Positions 16,007 to 24,323 of a DNA stretch of 32,472 nucleotides are shown piece after piece. The stretch lies in assembly GCA_021232515.1 (NCBI GenBank), contig JAJPOQ010000086.1, forward strand, positions 1 to 32,472, given 5' to 3'. Each line of letters begins with the position of its first letter. Within the stretch, counting starts at the first letter, position 1. This DNA comes from Lentisphaeraceae bacterium (GTDB lineage: Bacteria; Verrucomicrobiota; Lentisphaeria; Lentisphaerales; Lentisphaeraceae). A program made the translations under genes and the position numbers. The notes below the pieces were generated by a model. The model had not been told where the DNA came from, ran no database searches, and was given only the letters and a program-made list of their open reading frames with translations.

Positions 16007-17116
16007 TTAATGATGAGAGAAAATTCTTTCAGGCGCATGGTATAGCGCAACGCCTAATTCATTTGCTCTTTTCACTACGTCGGCATCTTTGATTGATCCA
16101 GCAGGTGAGATGATTGCAGTTACACCTGCCGCTGCAGCTGTTTCAACGCCGTCAGCGAATGGGAAGAATCCATCAGAAGCCATAACAGAGCCTTCCATCT
16201 CTTCTTCACCTTCGTACTTAGTTTTGAATTTTGCAATAGCTTGCTCAATTGCACCAACGCGGTCCTGCTCTCCAGTACCAACTGAAATAGCTTCGCCATT
16301 TTTAACGAAGATAACTCCGTTTGAACGAACGCTGATATTTACATACCAAGCTGCGACAAGGTCTTTTTTCTCTTGCTCAGTAGCTTCAACAGTAGAAACA
16401 ACTTCGCCTAAAGCTTTGCTCGTACCAGAAGCTGGTTTGAGGTCTGCAATAGATTTTATGTTTGTTAGTAAAGGTTCTGCCATGACGATTGAACCGTCAC
16501 AAAGAGTTTTGATAGTATTGTGTCTAACACCAGCTTCACCAAGATACTTTGGTATGTCATTTAAGTTACCAGATTTAAGGATTCTGATATGACTGTTTAT
16601 CTTGTAAGTCTCGCGATCGTTGAACACAGCAAGAGCTTCAGGTGTAACTTCAGGAGCAACAACACACTCTACAAATGAAGTCATTATTTCTTTAGCAGTT
16701 GCTTCATCAAGAGTAACGTTAAGAGCGATAGTACTACCGAAAGCAGCACGTGGGTCACAGTCTCTTGCTTTTGAGTAGGCGTCAAGAGCAGTTGTTGCAG
16801 TTGCAGCACCACTTGGGTTGACGTGTTTCATAACAGCACATGCAGGCTCGTCGAAAAACTTAACGATGTTTAGTGCATATGAGATGTCTTCAAGGTTTGT
16901 TTGAGAAAGGCCACTTTTACCGTTCTTAAGAACTTCCATGTCGCCAATTGGGCAGCTTGCGCCAGCTGGCTTATAAAACGCCGCAGTTTGGTGCGGGTTA
17001 GTTCCGTAACGTAGGTCATCAACTTTAGTATATGCAGAACCGTTTACTTCGATTTCTGTAGAGTAATCGCCGATATTTTTATTTAGGTATGTCGATCTTT
17101 TAAGTGCGTCTGACAT
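16007..17116 (-). CDS. purH: Stand-alone AICAR transformylase (PurH C-terminal domain only)
   Basis: A 369-residue protein homologous to the AICAR formyltransferase half of bifunctional PurH. It has DLRYGTNPHQ, the catalytic Lys-His pair in MKHVNPSGAA (K97, H98; equivalent to E. coli K267/H268), DPRAAFGSTIALN, RSNGVIFVKNG, ASDGFFPFADGVE and AIISPAGSIKD near the C-terminus. It transfers the formyl group of 10-formyl-THF to AICAR in purine synthesis. The N-terminal MGS-like IMP cyclohydrolase domain (about 190 residues) is absent, and the upstream sequence holds no remnant. Cyclohydrolase must therefore be encoded elsewhere if the pathway is complete. It follows the Trp-repeat gene by 89 bp on the same strand and is probably the last gene of the lepA operon. 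Confidence 0.85.
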   Translation of the reverse strand: MSDALKRSTYLNKNIGDYSTEIEVNGSAYTKVDDLRYGTNPHQTAAFYKPAGASCPIGDMEVLKNGKSGLSQTNLEDISYALNIVKFFDEPACAVMKHVNPSGAATATTALDAYSKARDCDPRAAFGSTIALNVTLDEATAKEIMTSFVECVVAPEVTPEALAVFNDRETYKINSHIRILKSGNLNDIPKYLGEAGVRHNTIKTLCDGSIVMAEPLLTNIKSIADLKPASGTSKALGEVVSTVEATEQEKKDLVAAWYVNISVRSNGVIFVKNGEAISVGTGEQDRVGAIEQAIAKFKTKYEGEEEMEGSVMASDGFFPFADGVETAAAAGVTAIISPAGSIKDADVVKRANELGVALYHAPERIFSHH

Positions 17117-17205
17117 GGTATCTCTATGTACTTTAAATGTTTAGGGGCATTGGTTTAAATAATTATCCGCGCGCGGCGGTATTTACCCTAAAGGATAGAT
17201 ATAAC

Positions 17206-19164
17206 TTAGGGTTTTTCAACTGTTGAGCTGAGAAGATTTCCGATAATTATCTTTTCATCATTGGAAAGTGATTTTAACCATTTTGGAGCTCTTTGTGAGT
17301 GGAAATCTTTGTAGGCTGCAGCGAGAGCTCGTAGACTTTGGTTGTAAAAGATTTCCTTTTTGTATTTGGAGAGGTCGTTGAAGCTACCTTTTGGGTCGTA
17401 GATAGCTCGTTGATAAAAGTAGTAAGGCATGAAAATATGGAGGTTCTTTCTTACTGTTTTTCTCAGTGACTCAAGAAGTTCGCGAGATTTTGGTTTAACT
17501 GAGTGGTCGATTACCTGATAGACAAAGTTTGCTTCCAATCGTTGATTCTTCTGTAGTAGTCTAAGAGCTTTTTCAGGGCTGTTGGATGATAGAGCAATAG
17601 CTAAATAAGCAGTCATTTCTTTTTTATAGAAGTCACTTTTAAGACCTTTACACATGGCAAGCGCAGAGTTGAAGTGCTTTTGAGGTGTTTGTGGTAAAAG
17701 TGCTCTCATGCAAAAGTATTTATAGGTAGTTTCATCTAACTCTTGAACATAGAGAAAACTTTTGGCGTACTCTTTGTCAGCCCACACAGAGAATGTGTTT
17801 TGGAAAAGTTGTTTTTTTCTATCTTCCCAGTTGTTGAGTAGTCGGTAGTAGCGGTCTCGAACATTTAGCGGAAGGTCATTTAGTTGCTGAACGATTGTAT
17901 AGTTTGAGGTACTTGAAAGTATCTCGATAGACTCTTTAAGAATCTCGTTGCTGACTTTCATGCTAGGATTGTTTCTGTTCCAGTCACTTACTAGGCGACC
18001 TAGTAACTCAGGTATGAAGTCTTTGGAAGTATTGTTTCTAAACCACTCGATGGTTTCTTTACCTTTACCTAGAACCCACAGTCCGAAAAACTGGTCTAGT
18101 TTTTCAAAGGTTAAAAAGCCGGCAGCTTTGACGTAGCTTATGGCTTCTTTGTCTTTTCCTGCAAGTTTAAGAGCTGCAGATTCAGCGATGTCATCTTTGA
18201 GCTCTTGATCTTCGAGTTTTCTTAAGGCTTCTAGTGCAGTCTTATTGTCTTTTCCAGCGCTTTCATTGATGATGGCATGAATGAGTGAAGACTTTATTGG
18301 AGCAAGGTTTTTATCGTTGATGTATTTTACTGCTAGCGCTTTCTTAACTTTCGCGAGTCGAGTCGTTGCCATTTTTTTAAGGCTATCGGTAAAAGGAGTA
18401 GAGTACTCTGAGGCTAACCAGGATAATGCCGCTTTATTATCTTTGTCTATCCACTTTTTCATGAGGTAAATCGAATCGACTCCGGCAAGATCAGTTCCTT
18501 TAAACTTTACAAGCCAGTCAAAAGTGTTTTGGGGAGACTTGATAAACCAAGTGTGTATAAGGCTTGGGAAAACCGCACTTCTTAGATCTGCTTTATTTAG
18601 AAAGAGCAACCAATCACCGGCATTTTCAGGATCATTTTCAGCCCAAACTTCGACGATGGTTTTTAAAACGGGGATGCGGAAAGACTTTTTCTCAAGTTCT
18701 AAGGCCCACTCGATTGCAAAACTAGGAGTGTTTCGAGCCCAAGCTGAAGCTACAGATTTATAGATATCGAGGTATTTCCCATGAGGAGGTAAACTTTCAG
18801 TCCACATAGCACATGTTCTTGGTGTTTGGTCTGCCCAAGTAGAGAGGACAAGACTTAGAACTTTACCTTGTGCTGCTTCATTTTCGATATTTGTGGCCCA
18901 CTCAGCCATGCTTTCAGGTTCTGTGATAGTCGCTTTTTTTATGACTTCAGCAGTTTCTTCATCCAGTGCAATAAGCTGTGGGATGGAAAGCTCTTCAGGA
19001 GTGAGTTCTTCTAGAGTAGTGGTGGTAAGTTTTTCATTTTCAGGCAATGAGAATTCAAAGGAGCTGTACTCTTTGACATTACCCGAAGTTTTTTGGGAGA
19101 AGGAAGTACACAAGTAAGCTGTTAGAGCAGCCAAAAATGTCAATATAACTGACAGGTACTTCAC
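17206..19164 (-). CDS. Exported alpha-solenoid protein with W-A-x3-P-x3-A-x2-W repeats
   Basis: A 652-residue protein, GTG start at 19164 with GGAG six bases upstream. An N-terminal signal-peptide or anchor segment (MKYLSVILTFLAALTAYLC) precedes a run of repeats of about 35 residues. Clear units are STWADQTPRTCAMW, SAWARNTPSFAIEW, EVWAENDPENAGDW, HTWFIKSPQNTFDW and KKWIDKDNKAALSW, with more degenerate copies further on. The predicted structure is a helical solenoid, most likely for protein binding in the periplasm. I recognise this repeat style from hypothetical proteins of Verrucomicrobia and relatives but cannot assign a function. It lies 21 bp after the phosphatase gene in the same direction. 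Confidence 0.65.
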   Translation of the reverse strand: MKYLSVILTFLAALTAYLCTSFSQKTSGNVKEYSSFEFSLPENEKLTTTTLEELTPEELSIPQLIALDEETAEVIKKATITEPESMAEWATNIENEAAQGKVLSLVLSTWADQTPRTCAMWTESLPPHGKYLDIYKSVASAWARNTPSFAIEWALELEKKSFRIPVLKTIVEVWAENDPENAGDWLLFLNKADLRSAVFPSLIHTWFIKSPQNTFDWLVKFKGTDLAGVDSIYLMKKWIDKDNKAALSWLASEYSTPFTDSLKKMATTRLAKVKKALAVKYINDKNLAPIKSSLIHAIINESAGKDNKTALEALRKLEDQELKDDIAESAALKLAGKDKEAISYVKAAGFLTFEKLDQFFGLWVLGKGKETIEWFRNNTSKDFIPELLGRLVSDWNRNNPSMKVSNEILKESIEILSSTSNYTIVQQLNDLPLNVRDRYYRLLNNWEDRKKQLFQNTFSVWADKEYAKSFLYVQELDETTYKYFCMRALLPQTPQKHFNSALAMCKGLKSDFYKKEMTAYLAIALSSNSPEKALRLLQKNQRLEANFVYQVIDHSVKPKSRELLESLRKTVRKNLHIFMPYYFYQRAIYDPKGSFNDLSKYKKEIFYNQSLRALAAAYKDFHSQRAPKWLKSLSNDEKIIIGNLLSSTVEKP

Positions 19165-19185
19165 TTAATTCTCCCTTAAATCATT

Positions 19186-19653
19186 TTAGTGAGCTGAACG
19201 TATGATTCTGTCAGCAAGGTTTGCCAAAGCTGGCATCATGCTTAAGAAACACTGTTCAAAAGTTTCGATGTCGCCAGTATGAGGAGCATCGATGTCATCT
19301 TCAGTTTCTAGGAAAGATAGTAGAAGTCTGACTTTGTTTTCACCAGCAGCTTCAGCAGCGAAGTTTTTAAGAATAAAGTCTTTGTGCTCAGCTGTCATGC
19401 AGATGACATTGTTAGCACTTTCAACTTGCTCTGCAGAGACTTGTCTTGGCACGTGGTGCTCTAAAGAAAGTTCTAGGTTCTTCATCAATTCTTGAGCTTC
19501 TTCAGGAATTGCGACTTCTTCAGGAACTGCGATACCAGCAGATTCTGTGATAACTTCGTGACTAAGGTTATTTTGTTCACAAAGGTGCTTAAAGTAAGCT
19601 TCCGCTATAGCACTACGGCTACAGTTTTCTGTACATATAAATAAAACTTTCAT
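19186..19653 (-). CDS. Low-molecular-weight phosphatase family protein (YwlE/Wzb-like)
   Basis: A 155-residue protein. The phosphatase P-loop is at the N-terminus: MKVLFICTENCSRSAIAEA, with nucleophile C7 and R13 in the C-x5-R motif. The acid loop near the C-terminus is DIDAPHTGDIETF, resembling the DPFGGSI segment of the protein-arginine phosphatase YwlE. The usual second P-loop cysteine (C-x4-C) is a serine, and a cysteine sits one position earlier, at residue 11. The substrate could be phosphotyrosine or phosphoarginine. It lies 11 bp after lepB with a good binding site (GAGGAAA). Cytoplasmic. Confidence 0.8.
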   Translation of the reverse strand: MKVLFICTENCSRSAIAEAYFKHLCEQNNLSHEVITESAGIAVPEEVAIPEEAQELMKNLELSLEHHVPRQVSAEQVESANNVICMTAEHKDFILKNFAAEAAGENKVRLLLSFLETEDDIDAPHTGDIETFEQCFLSMMPALANLADRIIRSAH

Positions 19654-19664
19654 ATTTTCCTCAA

Positions 19665-21290
19665 TTAAAATCTTCCAGCTTCTACTGTTGGCTGGTCTTC
19701 TGGCTGAACTTTATCTGCAAATCCCCATCTTCTGGAAAAGGGCCAGAAAACAGAAAAAGCAGTTCCGATGATATTCATGCGAGGAACAGGTCCCCAAGCT
19801 CGACTGTCTTGACTGTGTGCCGAGTTATCTCCCATCATGAAGTATTGGCCTTCGCCGAGTTTGTACTCGTCGTAGTCTTCATAGATGTGAGCTTCATAGC
19901 CATCGTTACGAATTATACTCTGTTGTATAAAATTTTCATTGGAAGTTCTAGTAAATACTAACTTCTGTGTTTCTTGGTAAAGTGTAACTTGCTTTTCGCT
20001 GTCAACTGAGATCCATGTATTGTTATCTTCAGTTTCGTACTTATCCCCATTCTTTTTATAGGTGTTACTATCGTATGAGAAGTAGGTTCCATTACCTTTT
20101 AAATCATCTGTAGGATTAAATGCGTAGAGGTTTTTAGTTTGCCTAGTTGTTTTGACAACCATTCCATTGTGAATACTTTCGTTGGCCCTTAAATGACCAT
20201 GGTAGCCGCCTTTACCACTATAGATTTTATCAAATGAGGCATGATGTCCTTTTGACAGAAGAGTTTCTTTGCCACCCTCAACTAAGTACACCTTTTGGTC
20301 ATTTTTAATTCTGAAGCGATCACCAGGCAAACCAACGAGTCTCTTGATAAAGAAAAGACCTGATAGAGGTTCGTCATTATATAAAATTCCATTAGTCATG
20401 AAAACAGATATATCGCCTCTCTGTGGTGAGCGGAAGTTGTAAATGAAGCGATTGACGAATAAGTGATCACCATCTTCATTTACTCCTTTAAAGATAGGCT
20501 CACCTTTTAGGGCCATTTTATTTGTAAAGTATCCATCTCTAAATGCTCTGCTTAATTTGTGCCCAGGAATAGGTAAAGGATATTGTATATGTTCTGAATC
20601 CCTCATATGCACTAAAGAGTAACTTTCTAATAAAGGGATACCATACTTGATTGTTTTTGATAAAGGAACGGCAACAAAGTTAGGATCTAAAAAGCCATTC
20701 GATTTAGCGACGACATCAGCATACTGCTGACCATAATAAAGAGAGTTTGTAAACTTTCTGATTTTACTTTCTGGTTGAGAGATGATTTCTCGTTTAAGAA
20801 CTTCTTGTTGGTATGTAACGTCCGTATATTTATCCTTTACGGTAGTTCTGCTGTCGTCATAGAGGTTTACACCATGAAGAGTTGGTTGCATACTGCCTGT
20901 TGGAATCTTGAATGGCTGCAGGAATATGGCACGAACAGCAAAGGCTAAAGAGAAAGCAACGAGAAGTATGTCTAAGTACTCTGCCATGACAGGAAACTTG
21001 TGAGGAGGGATTTGATCCTTCATCTTCTTTTGAGAGTCTTCGTAGAAGCTTTTGAGAACTTCTTTGTCAGACTCTTTGGCCATCTCTTTACACTTTTCTA
21101 TCTCAGCTAAAAGAGTCTCGTTAAGCTTATCTTTATAGATGTCATTGTTCATATTATAAATATGAAGCAAGTGCTTGCGATACTCTTTTATTTTTGATTT
21201 GAGAGTAAGGGCTTTTGAGCGAAATGCCCATTTCCAGATATAGTATGCTGCTATTGCACCAAATATTACATCAAGAGCCTGCTGGTTCAT
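19665..21290 (-). CDS. lepB: Signal peptidase I with large insertions
   Basis: A 541-residue type I signal peptidase. A first membrane segment lies at about 7-23, then a charged cytoplasmic helical region, a second membrane segment at about 103-124, the nucleophile S133 in PTGSMQPTL, box C RGDISVF (291-297), the general-base K316 in IKRLVGLPGDR and box E GDNSAHSQDSRAWG (487-500). All catalytic motifs are intact, so it should cleave signal peptides of exported proteins at the inner membrane. It is much longer than E. coli LepB (324): about 140 residues are inserted between boxes B and C and about 140 between D and E. The start overlaps the lepA stop (TAATG), so the two are translationally coupled, the classical lepA-lepB order. 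Confidence 0.93.
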   Translation of the reverse strand: MNQQALDVIFGAIAAYYIWKWAFRSKALTLKSKIKEYRKHLLHIYNMNNDIYKDKLNETLLAEIEKCKEMAKESDKEVLKSFYEDSQKKMKDQIPPHKFPVMAEYLDILLVAFSLAFAVRAIFLQPFKIPTGSMQPTLHGVNLYDDSRTTVKDKYTDVTYQQEVLKREIISQPESKIRKFTNSLYYGQQYADVVAKSNGFLDPNFVAVPLSKTIKYGIPLLESYSLVHMRDSEHIQYPLPIPGHKLSRAFRDGYFTNKMALKGEPIFKGVNEDGDHLFVNRFIYNFRSPQRGDISVFMTNGILYNDEPLSGLFFIKRLVGLPGDRFRIKNDQKVYLVEGGKETLLSKGHHASFDKIYSGKGGYHGHLRANESIHNGMVVKTTRQTKNLYAFNPTDDLKGNGTYFSYDSNTYKKNGDKYETEDNNTWISVDSEKQVTLYQETQKLVFTRTSNENFIQQSIIRNDGYEAHIYEDYDEYKLGEGQYFMMGDNSAHSQDSRAWGPVPRMNIIGTAFSVFWPFSRRWGFADKVQPEDQPTVEAGRF

Positions 21291-23101
21291 TAATTACTCG
21301 CCTTGAGGATTTTTACAAAAGCATCCTGAGGAATATTCACCTTACCAATCTGCTTCATGCGCTTCTTACCTTCTTTCTGCTTCTCAAGAAGTTTTCTCTT
21401 ACGTGAGATGTCACCGCCGTAACACTTAGCTGTAACGTTCTTACGAAGTGCACTAATTGTTTCACGAGCAACAATACTGCCACCAATAGCACCTTGGATG
21501 GCGATGGCAAACATCTGTTGTGGAATAACTTCTTTTAACTTTTCAGCTAAACGACGTCCTCTAGACTGTGCATGGTCACGGTGAACGATACAAGCAAATG
21601 CATCTACAGGCTCTTGGTTAACAAGCATTTCAAGTTTCACTAGTGGAGCTGCTTTATAGCCATTTGGCTTGTAGTTCATGCTGCCGTATCCGCGAGTGAT
21701 ACTTTTAAGTTTATCATTGAAGTCGATAACTATTTCATGAAGAGGTAGCTCAGCAGTTAACATGACGTGTCTTTCATCAACAGCAGCAGTGCCTAGACAA
21801 ATACCACGCTTGTCCATGATAAGTGCCATAACAGCACCGATGTAGTCACCAGGGATCATTATACCAGCTTCAATTACAGGCTCTTCAATACGATCGATAG
21901 TTGATGGATCAGGTAAGTGGACTGGGTTATCAACAGGAATCATATCCTTGTCGTTACCTTTAAGGTAGACGTGGTAGATAACACTTGGGTAAGTTGCGAT
22001 GATGTCCATGTTGTACTCACGGCGTAGTCTTTCTTGGATGATCTCCATATGAAGAAGTCCTAAGAAACCACAGCGGAAACCAAAACCTAAGGCAGCAGAT
22101 GATTCTGCTTGGTATAGGAATGAAGGGTCATTTAACTGTAGCTTACCCATACTGTACTTAAGAGTTTCGTAATCGGCAGTATCAATTGGGTAGATACCGC
22201 TGTAAACCATAGGAAGAACTTCTTCGAAACCTTCTAGAGGTTCTTTGGCTGGGTCTTGCTTGGATGTGATAGTATCACCAATTTTTGACTCTGCAGTGTC
22301 TTTGATATTTGCGATGAGGTAGCCCACAGATCCTGGAGCAAGTTCGTCAGTAGGAGTCATCTTCGGTGCAAATACACCAACTTCTTTAACGTCATAGTCT
22401 TTGTTGGTTGCCATCATTCTGATAGAATCTTTAGGCTTGATACTTGAAGACATAACACGAACGTAGTTTATAACACCACGATATGGGTCATAAGATGAAT
22501 CAACGATAAGAGCTTTGAGTTTTTCATTCTCAGTTTCTTGATCTTTTGGTTGAGGAATTCTCTCAACGATTGCTTCTAGTATGTCTTCTATACCAAGGCC
22601 AGACTTGGCACTGGCGAGAATGCACTCTTCACGTGGAATAGCGAGTATCTCTTCGATTTGTTCGTAACACATGTCTGGGTCTGCAGCAGGCAGATCTATC
22701 TTATTTAATACAGGGATTATCTCTAGACCCTGCTTTATGGCAAGATTGACGTTGGCAACAGTTTGTGCTTGAACACCTTGAGCGGCGTCAATGATGAGTA
22801 GAGCACCTTCACAGGCGGCTAAACTTCTTGAGACTTCATAAGCAAAGTCAACGTGACCTGGTGTGTCGATGAAATTTATTTGATAAAGCTCATCCGCATC
22901 AGAACGGTAGTTCATTGTCACTGGGTGAGCTTTAATTGTTATACCACGCTCTCTCTCCAGGTCCATGTCATCCAGCATTTGCTCCTGAAGTTCACGGTCA
23001 CTGACTGTTTTTGTATGCTGCATAAGCCTGTCAGCAATAGTCGATTTGCCGTGATCAATATGTGCAATTATGCTAAAGTTTCGTATATATTTTTTTTCCA
23101 T
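21290..23101 (-). CDS. lepA: Elongation factor 4 (LepA), ribosome back-translocating GTPase
   Basis: A 603-residue translational GTPase of normal LepA length. The P-loop is AHIDHGKST at the N-terminus, with [11 protein letters not shown] (switch I/G2), DTPGHVDF (G3) and NKIDLPAA (G4). The LepA-specific C-terminal domain ends in [28 protein letters not shown]4 acts on stalled ribosomes in the cytoplasm. It is the first gene of the lepA-lepB-phosphatase-solenoid-purH run. The ATG has only a weak purine-rich stretch upstream (ACAGAAT), and a perfect TATAAT lies at 23128-23123. Confidence 0.97.
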   Translation of the reverse strand: MEKKYIRNFSIIAHIDHGKSTIADRLMQHTKTVSDRELQEQMLDDMDLERERGITIKAHPVTMNYRSDADELYQINFIDTPGHVDFAYEVSRSLAACEGALLIIDAAQGVQAQTVANVNLAIKQGLEIIPVLNKIDLPAADPDMCYEQIEEILAIPREECILASAKSGLGIEDILEAIVERIPQPKDQETENEKLKALIVDSSYDPYRGVINYVRVMSSSIKPKDSIRMMATNKDYDVKEVGVFAPKMTPTDELAPGSVGYLIANIKDTAESKIGDTITSKQDPAKEPLEGFEEVLPMVYSGIYPIDTADYETLKYSMGKLQLNDPSFLYQAESSAALGFGFRCGFLGLLHMEIIQERLRREYNMDIIATYPSVIYHVYLKGNDKDMIPVDNPVHLPDPSTIDRIEEPVIEAGIMIPGDYIGAVMALIMDKRGICLGTAAVDERHVMLTAELPLHEIVIDFNDKLKSITRGYGSMNYKPNGYKAAPLVKLEMLVNQEPVDAFACIVHRDHAQSRGRRLAEKLKEVIPQQMFAIAIQGAIGGSIVARETISALRKNVTAKCYGGDISRKRKLLEKQKEGKKRMKQIGKVNIPQDAFVKILKASN

Positions 23102-23122
23102 GAAAATTCTGTAACCTGTTCA

Positions 23123-23128
23123 ATTATA
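23123..23128 (-). promoter_or_regulatory. Candidate -10 element of the lepA operon
   Basis: A perfect TATAAT on the minus strand lies 22 bases before the lepA ATG. No good -35 hexamer is visible at 16-18 bases upstream; the sequence there (GGGCCC) is GC-rich. It is a candidate only. Confidence 0.35.
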
Positions 23129-23207
23129 CGGGTGCTAAATATTTAAGGGCCCTAACTTACTTATAAAAGGCGAATTTTTTAGCGAGACAAGGAAAAAAAA
23201 TGTTATT

Positions 23208-23567
23208 TCAGCGTTCTGCAGAAGTGTGACCACCACAGACGTAGATGTATTCTTTGTTAAGTTCGTCGTACTTCATGACGATGTTGTCGCATCTACCAAT
23301 TTTCATAAGCTCGAGAGAATGGTGTCTTACGTACTCGGTGTCGGCGATGAAACTTTTAAGGTCTCTTTCAGCAAGTTGAGAGTATACATATGGGCTAACT
23401 CTTTGTTGACATTTTTCGCCTTTAAAGTTATCGACATTTATTAAGAGTTCTAAGCCGTCATATTTGTCATTTGTCACAACAGGAGCTTTTGAAGTTTTTG
23501 TTTGGCAACCAGTGAATAGTAGCGAAGCCGAACAGATAGCGAATAATATGTAAATTCTTTTTGTCAT
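23208..23567 (-). CDS. Small predicted lipoprotein, function unknown
   Basis: A 119-residue protein from ATG 23567. The N-terminus MTKRIYILFAICSASLLFTGC is a lipoprotein signal peptide with lipobox F-T-G-C, so the mature protein should be acylated on Cys21 and membrane-anchored. The mature part is about 98 residues, with Cys residues that could pair (EKCQQR, IGRCDN, YVCGG) and no recognised domain. The open frame continues 26 codons upstream, but AGGA nine bases before this ATG and the lipobox spacing support the shorter form. It is divergent from tmk and is not obviously co-transcribed with lepA (106-bp gap). I do not recognise the family. Confidence 0.7.
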   Translation of the reverse strand: MTKRIYILFAICSASLLFTGCQTKTSKAPVVTNDKYDGLELLINVDNFKGEKCQQRVSPYVYSQLAERDLKSFIADTEYVRHHSLELMKIGRCDNIVMKYDELNKEYIYVCGGHTSAER

Positions 23568-23658
23568 GATTTTTAATCCTGATGTTAACATGTCTCTATA
23601 AAGAGTAACAAATACTGTGGCAAATTCAAATCGCTGGCATTTCATTGTTTAAGACAAG

Positions 23659-23667
23659 TGCTATTTT
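23659..23667 (+). promoter_or_regulatory. Candidate extended -10 element of tmk-holB
   Basis: TGC followed by TATTTT (23662-23667) lies 27 bases before the tmk ATG. No convincing -35 hexamer is seen, which is compatible with an extended -10 promoter. The same TGCTATTTT string occurs upstream of the lysA-like gene. Confidence 0.35.
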
Positions 23668-23693
23668 TGTCACTTCAATTATTCGGAGTTTGC

Positions 23694-24323
23694 ATGTCTA
23701 CACCAAAATTTATCGTCATTGAGGGATTAGAAGGGGCTGGTAAAAGTACGGCTCTAAAAGCGATAGAATCCTATCTTTCTGAAAAAGGAATATCTTCTGT
23801 AGTTACTTGTAGAGAACCAGGTGGGACTCTTATGGGAGAAGCTATTCGAAGTATTGTGAAAGATAATACAATTGATGAAAAAATAGACTCAAGAACAGAA
23901 CTCCTTCTTATGTATGCAAGCCGTATACAGTTAGTTGAGAATATCATAAAACCTGCGTTAGCTGACGGCAAATGGGTTGTATGTGACCGTTTTTACTACT
24001 CAACATTTGCTTATCAGGGCGGTGGCCGTGACATAGATGTTGACATTATTCAAAATATTCACGATGCTTCAATTGGCGAATTTAAGCCGGATTTAACAGT
24101 CTATATGGACATTGACCCAAAGCTTGGCCTTGCTAGAGCAGCAGGTCGAGGCGAGCTGGATAGATTTGAGTTAGAGAAGGTTGAGTTTTTTGAACGTACT
24201 CGCGATATGTACTTAAAGTTGGTTGATACGAGTTCGGAAATGAAACCAGTAGATGCATCTCAATCCATTGAAAATGTCCGAGAACAGGTTCTTCAAGTTT
24301 TAGAAGAAGGAGCTTTATTCTAA
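23694..24323 (+). CDS. tmk: Thymidylate kinase
   Basis: A 209-residue protein from ATG 23694, preceded by CGGAG at good spacing; an in-frame ATG 36 bases upstream adds a non-homologous segment and is rejected. Walker A is GLEGAGKS (11-18), followed by REPGGT, the DR(F/Y) motif in DRFYYSTFAYQGGG, and a lid region RGELDRFE. It phosphorylates dTMP to dTDP with ATP. The tmk-holB pair is a common arrangement: the holB start codon follows the tmk stop directly, so coupling is likely. The length is typical. Confidence 0.95.
   Translation: MSTPKFIVIEGLEGAGKSTALKAIESYLSEKGISSVVTCREPGGTLMGEAIRSIVKDNTIDEKIDSRTELLLMYASRIQLVENIIKPALADGKWVVCDRFYYSTFAYQGGGRDIDVDIIQNIHDASIGEFKPDLTVYMDIDPKLGLARAAGRGELDRFELEKVEFFERTRDMYLKLVDTSSEMKPVDASQSIENVREQVLQVLEEGALF

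Noticed and set aside
16089..16592. 167-codon plus-strand ORF
   Set aside because: Antisense to conserved AICAR transformylase motifs; no binding site.
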